Below, one piece after another: positions 22,245 to 32,338 of a stretch of DNA of 64,000 nucleotides. Positions within the stretch are counted from its first letter, which is position 1, and every line of letters starts with the position of its first letter. A model generated the notes under the pieces. The model was not told the origin of the DNA. It saw only the letters and a program-made list of their open reading frames with translations, and did not search any database. The position numbers and the translations under genes were made by a program. The DNA is from Cavenderia fasciculata (lineage: Eukaryota > Evosea > Eumycetozoa > Acytosteliales > Cavenderiaceae): the NCBI RefSeq assembly GCF_000203815.1, contig NW_004457624.1:1860001-1924000 (forward strand), read 5' to 3'.

Positions 22245-23843
22245 ATGATTAGTTGTATAGTATCAAGTTGTTTATATATAGTAGGTACTTTGATTGGTGT
22301 TGTAGCAGGTCTTGTCTTATTGACTAGACTATACTATCAATCAAAGAGACCTTCAACCTATACAATTGGATTCTTCCATCCATACTGTGCAGCTGGTGGA
22401 GGTGGTGAACGTGTACTATGGTGTGCTGTAAAGGCTATTCAAGAATCATACCCAGATGCAAATTGTCTCGTCTATACTGGTGATACTATATCTGACGATG
22501 AAATATTCAACAAGATTAATGTAATCTATCAAACAAACAAACAAACAAACAAACAACAAACTATCAATATATTGATACATTGTATTAATACTCTTCTCTT
22601 CTCTTCTCTTCTTCTTGTCTCTTCTCTAGAATACATTTATGATTGAATTAAAAAGAAAGAATATTGAATTTATTAGATTAACAAAGAGAAAATATGTTGA
22701 AGATTCATTGTATCCTGTCTTTACATTGTTGGGACAATCATTGGGATCGATGATACTTGGTATGGAAGCATTGTCAAAGTGTAATCCACACGTTTATATC
22801 GATACTATGGGTTATGCATTCACTTATCCCATCTTTAGAATATTGGGTGGTAGCAAGGTTGCTTGTTATGTACATTATCCAATTGTTAGTAGTGACATGA
22901 TTGTAAAGGTTGCAAACCAACAAAACCTTACTCTCAAAAGAAAGATATTCTCAAATGTTAAATTAGTGTATGTCAAAAAATTACAGATTGACTATATATT
23001 CTATTTATATTTATATATATATATATATTAATATTAATAATTCTTATTCTTTTTAGATATTATAAGATATTTGCAATTATTTATAGATTAGTTGGTAATT
23101 TATCACAATTGGTATTTGTAAATGGAACATGGACTGGTAATCATATTAGTACATTATGGAAGAGAACTTTCAAAAAGGATGTTATATTATTGTATCCACC
23201 GGTTGATGTTAGTTCACGTATTGCTCTACCATTGAACTGGCAAAAGAGAAAGAATATGGTTCTATCAATTGCTCAATTCAGACCTGAAAAGGATCATATG
23301 CTACAATTACTTACATTGGATCATTTGTTAAAAACACATCCACAACACAAGAAGGATTTGGAGTTGGTGATGGTTGGCAGTTGTCGTGGTGAAGAGGATA
23401 GAGGACGTGTTGAACAGCTAGAGAAAAAGATAAAGGAACTTGGTTTGGAAAAGAATGTACGCATTTGTGTTGGTGTCTCTGCTCAAGAGTTGAATGATCT
23501 ATTTGCACAGGCATCGGTTGGTATTCACACAATGTGGTGTGAACATTTTGGTATTGGAGTTGTCGAGTTGATGGCCGGTGGTCTGATCCCAGTGGCTCAT
23601 GACAGTGCAGGTCCAAAGGAGGACATTGTACTTCCAGGAACCGGGTTCCTAGCCACCACCAAAGAACAATACGCCAACTATATCCACGAAATCATCGCCA
23701 ACAAACCAAAGTATGCAGACATGCAAAAAGCTGCCCGTGAGTCAACCAACCGTTTCTCAGAGACCACTTTTATTCAACAATTTAAAAATCATATTAAATT
23801 AATCATTGACTATAAATCGAAAAATATTAAAAAGGATCAATAA
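22245..23843 (+). CDS. ALG11: GDP-Man:Man3GlcNAc2-PP-dolichol alpha-1,2-mannosyltransferase (ALG11)
   Basis: Three exons (22245-22520, 22630-22967, 23057-23843) give 466 residues. An N-terminal membrane anchor (about 5-27) is followed by the family hallmark [19 protein letters not shown], then the second exon with [17 protein letters not shown] and [16 protein letters not shown], then [11 protein letters not shown]. The C-terminal GT4 half has [24 protein letters not shown] and the EX7E donor-binding motif in [14 protein letters not shown], then [11 protein letters not shown]. This is the Alg11 order. The enzyme adds the fourth and fifth mannoses to the lipid-linked oligosaccharide on the cytosolic face of the ER for N-glycosylation. 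Length fits the family. The first intron carries a (AAAC)n tract (about 22530-22557). Confidence 0.96.
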
Positions 23844-24141
23844 AACACATAATATAATAAATAATATATAATATAATAAAACACACACACATATAATATA
23901 TAATATATGTATAAATAATAATAATATCTTTATTGTTATCGTTAAAAGTCAAATTTAAATTTACCACGTGCTTTTTCGGATCTTTGTGCCAAAATCAAAT
24001 GAGCTCATTATGATTTTTGCTCAGACTCTTCTTATTTTATATTATTTAAAAATTTAGTAATTAATTTATATATATCGTCGGTTCAGTTTCAGTTGTCGCG
24101 AGCATTAGAGCGGAGAGAGAGAGTCGCAAACATATCATCAG

Positions 24142-25385
24142 ATGACAGCAAGGATTAGAATGGATGAACAAAAGAACTATAAGATTGTCTTGATTGGAGA
24201 TACTGGGTATGTCTATATAATTCGTCAGATAATATCATGTCATGTGACAGACCTCATTTTACTCATACTTTCTCTATCTACTCTCTTTTGTCATTATTAT
24301 TATTATTATTATTACTTAACAGGACAGGTAAAACTTCAATCTTACATCGAATAGTATTTAACAAGTATAATAACGAGGCAAGACCAACAACAGGAACAGA
24401 CTTTTTCTCAAAGACCTTTTATACAAATGACACGATATGCAATTTACAAGTATGAAAGATATTTATTGCGTCTCAGAGAGTTGAGTCAAATATACATTAT
24501 CATCATTAATCATCATCATCTCATTCTTTTTCTTCTTATTGATTACCTTAGGTATGGGATACATCAGGACAATTAAAGTATTGGTGTTTAACGGATATAT
24601 TTTGGAGAACAGCTGATGCTGCATGTTTGGTATTTGATATTAGTGATGAAAATAGTTTGGTACGTCTAGACACTTGGTATAGACAATGCAAAGCAAAATG
24701 TTTAAACGAAGATTTATCAGAGAGGAGTCTACCATTCATGGTGATTGGAAACAAAAGTGATTTAAATAGAAGTGTATGCACATAGAAAATATTAAACACA
24801 ACAAACAACTTGTTGTTGTTGTTGTTGGAAATTGTGTAATAACACTTGCTTGCTTTGCTTGATGATTACTTTACTTTAGGTTTCATATGAACAAGGTAGA
24901 CAATGGTGCAAGGATCGTAATATACCACTATATTGTGAAGTTTCTGCAAGAGAGTCGATCAATGTCAAAGAATCCATCACCAAACTTATAGAATATTTAT
25001 TAGAACAGTCACTAGACTTTGACAAGTGAGTAGTGTTATAGATAGATCATCAACCATCAACATCATAATCGTCGTCATCAAACAGAATTGTTCACCAATT
25101 TGGATTGCGATGGATGGATGATATTTGATTGATGGGTGTTGTTTTGATGAACCAACCTTGGTCATCACAGATATATTAACTAACCACTCCCACTCTCTAC
25201 GATTAATCTTTTATAATAACGAACATTTCTATTATATTATTTACTCTAGTTCGCAGTATGATGAATTAACATCAAACGAATCGTCACGTCTATTTCAAGC
25301 AAACAAAAATTATAGTAACACTGGTGGCTCAAAGAATACATCGACACCAAATGCAACGATTTGTCAGTGTTGTAGTTTAATGTGA
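24142..25385 (+). CDS. Rab-like small GTPase ending in a CaaX box
   Basis: Five exons (24142-24206, 24323-24449, 24552-24773, 24880-25025, 25250-25385) give 231 residues; an in-frame ATG at 24160 is an alternative start. All G motifs are present: GDTGTGKTS (P-loop, split by intron 1), PTTGTDFF (switch I Thr), WDTSGQ (G3), GNKSD (G4) and EVSARE (G5). Switch II reads WDTSGQLKYWCLTDIFWRTA, so the usual Glu after the catalytic Gln is Leu. The length and order fit Rab proteins of vesicle traffic. The tail is Ser/Asn/Thr rich and ends CQCCSLM, a CaaX-type end whose final Met favours farnesylation, instead of the plain CC or CXC of most Rabs. Subfamily cannot be set by eye. Confidence 0.88.
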
Positions 25386-25846
25386 TGATGTTGATATTGA
25401 TCAACTTGTGGCATCGATCGTTACACCTACTTTTTTTTTTTCTTTTACTCTAAATTTCCACACCCCATTCGCACACATTTCTAAAACCATCCAATCAGCA
25501 GCAATTGGCCGGGTGGTGACTCTCGTCAAACCAAACAAAACCCCAAACCATCAATCAATCAATCAATCCACCACTACCCCCAACTTACCACCACTATAAA
25601 CCAACATTATTTGAAACTTTTGGAAATTAATAGTTCGTTCTTCCCAAAAAGACTTCTTTGGCTTATTTTAAAATAATACAAAGATTTATAAATAGAATAA
25701 AAAACACATGTAAATAAATTAGCAATCAATATATTATATTATATTATAATAACACATACATATTTTCATATTATTATTTGTTCCAACAACTATTTATATA
25801 TCTTAAATCTTTTAATTATTTATTTATTCAAAAATATATTTTAAAC
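25386..25846. other. Intergenic region
   Basis: 461 nt between two plus-strand genes. Its first half is C/A-rich with (AATC)n near 25555; its second half is very AT-rich. An open frame at 25408-25599 has no family resemblance. The promoter of the small gene that follows must lie here. Confidence 0.5.
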
Positions 25847-26121
25847 ATGGGTAGTCATTCATCAAAGTATTTAAAAACCAAGGATATTGATCATTATGGA
25901 CCAGAAGAACAATTGATTGTTTACAAGGACATCTTACAATCCTTACAAATTCAAGATAACTTTGATAAAGATCATACTCAAGGGTAAGCATAAATAAATA
26001 ATTAAATAAAAAGATGGAAATTAATACAATCATAAGGAAATCCAAGATATTAACATCTATTCCCTCTTCTTTTTTGTTTAGTGATAGTGAATTTATAATT
26101 ACCAAAAAATTAAAACATTAA
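25847..26121 (+). CDS. Small protein (58 aa) with N-myristoylation-type start
   Basis: Two exons, 25847-25983 and 26082-26121, joined at GTAAGC...TTTAG with frame kept, give 58 residues. The start MGSHSSKYLKTKDID has Gly2 and Ser5/6 followed by Lys, the pattern favoured by N-myristoyltransferase. The rest is a charged single-domain helix-like chain (EEQLIVYKDILQSLQIQDNF) ending ITKKLKH. The matching splice sites and clean AT-rich flanks support a real gene. I recognise no family. A membrane-tethered small regulator is a reasonable guess only. Confidence 0.6.
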
Positions 26122-26325
26122 TCACAATGTGTTGTTGGTAGTGATTCCTACTAAATCCTAAATGATCCATATTTAAACAAAAATGAACAATGTATACTCT
26201 AATCTGTATATAATTTCAAATACTCTGTACATAACTTATTTATTTAATAAATACCAACTAATAATAACAATATGATTATTATTATTATTGTTGTTGTATA
26301 TATATATTTGATTTTTTTGAATTTA

Positions 26326-27647
26326 TTATACTGCTCTTTCAATTATTATAGAATCTTCAATATAAGCTACATCATTAAAAATATCCTTTGATTTATCATA
26401 GCAATTGTTGGGACATGAATAGATAAAAGCATTTCCAAAATCAAGTTCATTTGGTTGATTGTTTCTTGGTTCTATTTGAGTGATCATTGTTGAAAGGATT
26501 TGGAATTCAAATGTCTTTGTTCTAGAACATTGTTTACATTTTGGTGCATTTCTAACTTGTTCAACTCCTTGATTTGACATACACAATGCTTCACCTCCAA
26601 ATGAATATCTACAATTTAAAGAAATATTAATATCTTATTTTTTCCCTTTTTTTGGTTTGTAATATTAATAATAATAATTTACCTTAAACATTGATCTGGA
26701 TTTGAACCAATTTTCTTTAAAAATTTACTAAATACTCTATCCTGTACATATTCATAGGTTTCACCAGACCAAGCTTCCGCTTCTTCAACGTCGTGTGATT
26801 GATATTTTTTGAGATGATGAGATTGATCCTCTTGTTGTTGATGTTGTTGTTTCTTTAATTTTTCTTCTTCAATGAACAAGTAATATGATTCATATTGATT
26901 ACTCTTATCATTTTCAATGACTACACCTGAAATAATCTCTTGTTCACTATTGAATGATTCCCTAAGGGATACTTGTGGTTGTTTCTTTTTTGGTTTGTTT
27001 TGATCCAATTGTAATTGTTGGTCTCTACTTTTAATCATTTCCGCTATTGTTTGTTTTTTTTCTTGTTGTTGTAATGATGTTGTAGTTGTTGTAGATGTTT
27101 CGTTTTCATTATCATCATCAGCACCCCAATCATCATCATCAACACCCCAATCACCTTGTTCTTTCTTTGTTGTAACTTCTTCTTCTTGTTCGTCGTCATT
27201 TTCATTGTCTTCTTCATCGTCGTCTTGATCGTCGTCATACTCTTTAAGAGGATCTAAACATTTAATCACCTTCCAACCATTTGCACCATTACTACACTTT
27301 GGACAAACAAAGATATAATAGTTTCTTTCATAGTCGGGTACCGAGTCTAACGGACAATATGCTTGCAACAGAAAGGCCAAGTTCTCTTTAGAACAACTTG
27401 TACATTTTAAATCTTTGTATTGTGCAGGTGGTTGAGAACACCAAATCTATACATAACAGAATGAACACGTGTGCGTTAGTTGATTGATGGTTCATTCGAT
27501 CGATGATGACGACAAAGGTTCTTGAAACCTTTGAGTGTTAGCGAGCTAGATTGTACGTACAGGAGCACCACCTATTTTAGTTTCATATGGGTATGCATCA
27601 TCACTATCGAATGGTGTATCTACGTATCCTATGAATGTCTTTATCAT
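26326..27647 (-). CDS. PDCD2 / TSR4-like ribosome-biogenesis chaperone
   Basis: Three exons (27647-27561, 27446-26683, 26608-26326) give 377 residues. Exon 1 encodes IKTFIGYVDTPFD...YETKIGGAP, and exon 2 continues IWCSQPP, then the zinc-binding pairs CTSCSKENLAFLLQAYCPLD and YIFVCPKCSNGANGW. The centre is a long acidic and Gln-rich linker. The PDCD2_C domain follows, with YVQDRVFSKFLKKIGSNPDQCLRY, then CKQCSRTKTFEFQILSTM and 'NELDFGNAFIYSCPNNC'. This is the PDCD2/PDCD2L/yeast Tsr4 layout. Family members bind the nascent ribosomal protein uS5 (Rps2) and deliver it to pre-40S particles. The acidic linker is longer than in animals. Start chosen as the first ATG preceding the conserved FIGY segment. 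Confidence 0.92.
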
Positions 27648-27988
27648 GATGATGTTGATGTTGATGTTGATGTTGATGATACTCCTTCCTTTTCGTTGTG
27701 TTGTTCTATAGTCTTAATTGGGATAATAATAACTAGCTAGCTCGATTCATCTGATGTAATCATCGGTCACAACACCATCATGAAGCAAGCGAAAGTGGTT
27801 CTGCACCCCAAAAAATTAATCGATTAAAAATAAATGTATGATGTAATGATGACCAAAGATGGAGGTTGGATATTTTTGTCTCTTGAACCGTGTCACCTTT
27901 AACAACCAATCATCTAGTTTCAATTCAATTTCATTCAACAAAACTTATTTATATCTATCTATCTATCTTATCTAACATCATCTAGAGA
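27648..27988. promoter_or_regulatory. Divergent promoter region, PDCD2-like and FAXC-like genes
   Basis: A 341-nt spacer between head-to-head genes, with (TTGATG)n beside the PDCD2-like start and a CTATCTATCTATC run just before the FAXC-like ATG. No known element is recognised. Confidence 0.5.
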
Positions 27989-29128
27989 ATGGATCAAATT
28001 GTAACATTCCTTCAAAATCAAAACCCAATTGCTATAGCTGCTGTTGCTGCTGCACTTGCTGGTGCTTACTTTCTTAAAACAAAGAAGAAATCTGGATATG
28101 TATGTTTTTAAAAGATATCTTAAGATTGATCATCTGATCACCCCTTTTCATAACTAACTTGTAGAATCTATTTCCTGTACAAAAAAAACAAAGAAATATG
28201 AAAAGGATATTGTCTATGTAATTGCTATTGGACCAACTGATTTACAAGTTCCACATCCATCACCATTTGCATTAAAGGTTATCCTCTTTTTAAAGTTGGC
28301 CAATGTACCTTATAAAGTAATTTGTATGTAATGGCTATGATAGTTTATATGTTTTCATTCATAGTATATACCCTAACCTTTATCTTACTTTAGACTCAAT
28401 GGACAGAGGTGAACGTAACAAGATGCCATATGTTTATTACAATGGTGAACACATTTATGACTCTCACTTTATTATCAAACAATTGGCTAAAAAGTATGTT
28501 GTTTAAAATATCAATTATCCTAGTGACTAGTGATCCAAATGCTCCAGAGTACTTACTTTTTGATCTCTTTCTCTTCTCTCTCTCTCTCTATAGACTCAAT
28601 ATGACCAATTTATTCCAAACCAATGACCAAGAAAGAGCCAATGAAATCTTGATTAGAAGATTTATCGATGAGGCAGTCTATTGGCCACTCGTCTATTATA
28701 GATGGGTCGATGAAAAGACAAATGAAACCCACAAGTTCTTTGTAGCAGCACCCAAATGGATTGTTCCACTCATTAAGCCACGTTTGTTGGCAGGTGTAAA
28801 GAATCAATGTTACCAAGCCGGTATTTCTAGATACACTGAAGAGGAGAGAGTATCATTGATCAACGATGATATGTTTGCACTCTCCACCATTTTGGGTAAC
28901 AAGACCTATTTGTTTGGCGACCAAATCGGCTACTCTGATATCTCTATGTTTTCAATGTTGGCTGAAATGTGGACCACCGATATCCCAACTCCAGCTCGTA
29001 ATGCCATCTTGACTCATCCAAACTTGGTTGAATACATTGAAAGAATTAAAACCAAATACTTTAGCGTCGATTGGGATCAATCACTAACCACTACCAGAAA
29101 GTTAAAGAACAAATCTAAACAACAATAA
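27989..29128 (+). CDS. Metaxin/FAXC-like glutathione S-transferase-fold membrane protein
   Basis: Four exons, 27989-28099, about 28194-28323, 28394-28493 and 28594-29128, give about 291 residues. The start of exon 2 is uncertain: the good acceptor at 28164 gives the wrong phase, so I use the AAAG acceptor before KYEKDIVYV. The N-terminus has a hydrophobic anchor (IAIAAVAAALAGAYFL) followed by a lysine cluster. The body reads SPFALKVILFLKLANVPYKV, then IYSMDRGERNKMPYVYYNGE, matching the thioredoxin-like start of Failed-axon-connections (FAXC) and metaxins. The helical C-terminal half contains 'YLFGDQIGYSDISMFSMLAE', the GST_C core. Some relatives sit in the mitochondrial outer membrane or act in detoxification. 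The canonical catalytic residue is not evident, so enzyme activity is unsure. Confidence 0.85.
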
Positions 29129-29316
29129 ATCTCTCTCCCTCTCTCTTATAATTGTCATATTCATAACCTAATGCAAGTTACATACTTTAAATTAAATTGA
29201 TAAATTGTCGTTCGTTTTCACACAAGTCGAGTAAATTTTTCAAAGAGTGATCACTTAATCTATTTTTCTCTTTTATCTCATTCTCTTTACTCTCTATATA
29301 TATAAATATCTTTATA

Positions 29317-30139
29317 ATGGTAATGAAACAACAACAACAACAACAACACTAGATAGAATAGAAAGAACAAAGATTATTAATACCCTTTCTTCTTTTATGT
29401 ATTTCAGTCAAAACTAAGTTATATTAGTCCAGAAGGATTAAGAATTGATGGTAGAAGATCAAATGAAATAAGAAGATTAAATATGAGAATGGGAGTATTG
29501 AATAGAGCAGACGGTAGTTCATACTATGAACAAGGTAATACAAAGATTACTGTAGCTATATATGGTCCACACGAATCGACGACACAGAAATCATTGTTTG
29601 ACAGAGCTAGTATAAAGTGCGAGTTTGCAATGAGTTCATTCTCGACGAGTGAGAGAAAGGTGAAATCGAGGTTCGACAAGACTGCCTATGAAACATCTAC
29701 ACTCATCAAACAGGCTTTCGAGTCGACAGTGCTCACACATCTCTTTCCTCGTTCACAAATCGATATATACGTTCAAGTACTTCAATCTGACGGTGGCTTG
29801 AAATCGGCTGCCATCAATGCAGTGACACTCGCAATGATCGACGCTGGTATTCCCATGCGTGACTATGTTTGTGCTTGTTCTGCGACATTTATAGAAGGAA
29901 GTGCATTGATGGATCTCAATCACATGGAAGAGAGATCGGGTGGTGCCGACCTTTTACTATCGATCCATCCTCAGTTGGGTGGTGTCATTTCAATCAATAT
30001 GGAATCAAAGGTACCCCAAGAAATGTTTGAATCCGTACTAGACATGGCTTTGGCTGGTTGTAAAAAAATATATTATCTCTTACAAGAACAAGTAAAGAAA
30101 CATAGTAAAGATTTAATGTCAAATCAATTGGTTGGTTAA
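29317..30139 (+). CDS. EXOSC4: Exosome core subunit RRP41 (EXOSC4), RNase PH fold
   Basis: Two exons: a first coding exon of only three bases (ATG at 29317-29319, then GTAATG donor) and 29408-30139, giving 244 residues. The joined start MSKLSYISPEGLRIDGRRSN aligns with the Rrp41 N-terminus. RMGVLNRADGSSYYEQGNTK, AIYGPHE and LQSDGGLKSAAINAVTLAMI are the diagnostic blocks of this RNase PH-like subunit. With Rrp45, Rrp42, Rrp43, Mtr3 and Rrp46 it forms the hexameric ring that threads RNA to the Rrp44/Rrp6 nucleases in nucleus and cytoplasm. Eukaryotic rings are normally catalytically inactive. Length is as in other species. The next gene on the right is convergent, 144 nt away. Confidence 0.95.
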
Positions 30140-30283
30140 AACACTAAATAAAGAAAGAAAATAAAAAATACTATGATAGAGAGAGAGATCTATCACAATT
30201 GTATAAAACACACCATATTATCAGTTGATATGTATATAAATATATAATCCAAGTTAAATATATATGGTTTTATTGAATAGATA

Positions 30284-31936
30284 TCAATATGCATCTAGAA
30301 GAGCTGCTAAAGTTCTAGAAGGTAATGTCAATTTTGTTTTTGGTTGTCTATTAAATAAATCCAATCTTTGTTTGAAACTTTCCACTTCTTTATCGATTTC
30401 TTCCTGTAAATCTGGATCGATTTCATCATCATCGTCATCATCCCATTCCTCTTCAAATGTTTCAGTTTCCATAGATGGGTCTTGTTTTTGTTGAGTGGTA
30501 TGGTACAAATTATCTGTCCTTTCTTCAGAAGAGAATAGATCAGGTGAACTTTTAGATGATTTCAAAGAGGTTGAAGATGATTTTGATTGTTTTTTGTTGT
30601 TGGTTAGTGAAATATCAGGAATTTGTTGTTGTTGTTGTTGTATATTTCCAATAGTACTACTAGTACTACTATTCGTTGTAGATTTGGATTTGTTTGGTAA
30701 AATAATCGGTGAGGTTTGCTTATTGTTATTGTTATTATTTACAGATGATGATGATTTGTTATTATTATTTGATTTTGAATTATTATTTGATTGTTGAGAT
30801 GGTTGTTGTTGTTGTTGAGATGGTAATGTACTACTACTATTTAATTTAGATTGTTGTGTAGTATTTGATGTCGATGATGTCGATGACGTTGATGATGACG
30901 ATGATTTGTTCTTATTCTTTTTTGATGTTGGTTTTTTACTAGACTCTCCTAAAAACTCTAGCAATTCATCGACCGATCGATTATCATCTATTGCCAATGT
31001 AGTTGGTGCTACGATTTGTAGTTTCTCCTTTTTCGATGATTTCTTATAAGACGGGCATTGTTTGTTTGATGAAAAAAATTGATTATATCCTGCTAAATGT
31101 AAATTGGTAAATGTTTCTCTAATTTCTTCTGAACTTTTCTCTAAATTAAATATAGTATTATATTATTAATATTTGTATTTATGATTTGTATTTCGATTTG
31201 AGTTCAACAGTGGTTTTAAACATACGAGATATCTGTGCAGCAATCTCCCTAGAGGTTAAACTAACTAATGATTTTACATCCAAATAATAAGATGCCTAAA
31301 AATAAATAAATAAATAAATAACGACGATTCATATTAATATTCATTCCAAAAATATGATGATCATCATTATTATCATTATCATTAACATTCTCGGTTTAAA
31401 CATACAGATGCCAATTCACATAGACTTGATTGTTTCATTGAAATTAAATTATCGTCATGTTCTAGTATTTGTTGAGAGGTTGGATTTGAAGAATGAAATT
31501 TACAATATTCGATGATGGTTGAGAGGATCTGACCTCTTATTTCGGGAAAGCATAGTATGCATTCTTGATCGTTGTTTGTGTAAATGGTTGCTAGTAGGCG
31601 CCCCTCTTTTTTATGCAACACGTATTTACCTTCGATATTAAACCAACCTCCAAGACCATTTCTAAATCCCAATTTACCAGAGGCTATATATTTGACGGTT
31701 CGACACATCTCTATTACACATTCTTCCAATTCATATTCATCTCCTTCATTACTAACAATCTTTACCACTTTTCTATTTAAACCAGAAGCAGCAGAGGTGT
31801 TGGTTGATATTGTTGTTGTTGTTGTAGATGTTGTAGATGTTGTAGGTATAATTTCACCCACCATCGTATCTGTACCATTATCACTACTATCGTTTGTCAT
31901 TGTATCAATATTCGTACTAATAGTTGATTCTTCCAT
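30284..31936 (-). CDS. Divergent Skp1/elongin-C-like protein with BTB insert and long low-complexity tail
   Basis: Three exons (31936-31406, 31295-31226, 31140-30284) give 485 residues. After a Thr-rich leader, VKIVSNEGDEYELEECVI aligns with the first strands of Skp1, and ILCFPEIRGQILSTIIEYCK with its 'LPNVNAAILKKVIQWC' segment. The spliced joint gives CELASASYYLDVKSLVSLTS, equal in length to Skp1 'ELILAANYLDIKGLLDVTC', and exon 3 opens with SSEEIRETF, matching 'TPEEIRKTF'. An extra ~45 residues (about 90-135, GWFNIEGKYVLHKKEGR...) interrupt the BTB part. The C-terminal F-box-binding helices are not recognisable; in their place are ~270 residues of Ser/Asn/Gln-rich sequence and an acidic coil ending AALLDAY. 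Skp1 bridges cullin-1 and F-box proteins; whether this one does is open. Confidence 0.75.
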
Positions 31937-32338
31937 TTTTATAAATGATTTATATATCTATCTATCTATCTTTCTATTTTAATAGATCTTTTCTTGTTGT
32001 TGGTTGTTATTTCTTTTAAGATTTGTTGGTAACCCACTATTTGGTATTTATTGAATGTTAACACAACAATAGAGAGGTTATGTTATCTTCTTCTTCTAAT
32101 ACGATTGATTATTATTCTCCTTTTGATAATTCTTCTATTTTTATCAAACTCTACTTCTTTTGCTCTCTCTCTACAGACATCTACCTCTCATAATCTTCAT
32201 AGTCATCTCTCTTTCAAACGGCGCTGTTGTCGTTAAATTTAAATTACAAAAAAAAAAAAAATTAATTTTCGAAAAAGGATGCGATTTATTTTGGTTTTAA
32301 AATTGGTATCCGTTGTTCCAAAAATCGATCCAAGTTTT
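31937..32338. other. Intergenic region between Skp1-like gene and XRN1
   Basis: 402 nt between two minus-strand genes. It includes a TCTATCTATC run next to the Skp1-like start, CT-rich blocks and a poly-A run near 32250. It should hold the Skp1-like promoter and the XRN1 3' end. Confidence 0.5.

Noticed and set aside
28165-28193. Using the better acceptor TTGTAG at 28164 for exon 2 of the FAXC-like gene
   Set aside because: It puts the conserved downstream frame out of phase with exon 1 and reaches stops; the AAAG acceptor at 28193 keeps frame, though it is weaker, so the joint stays uncertain.
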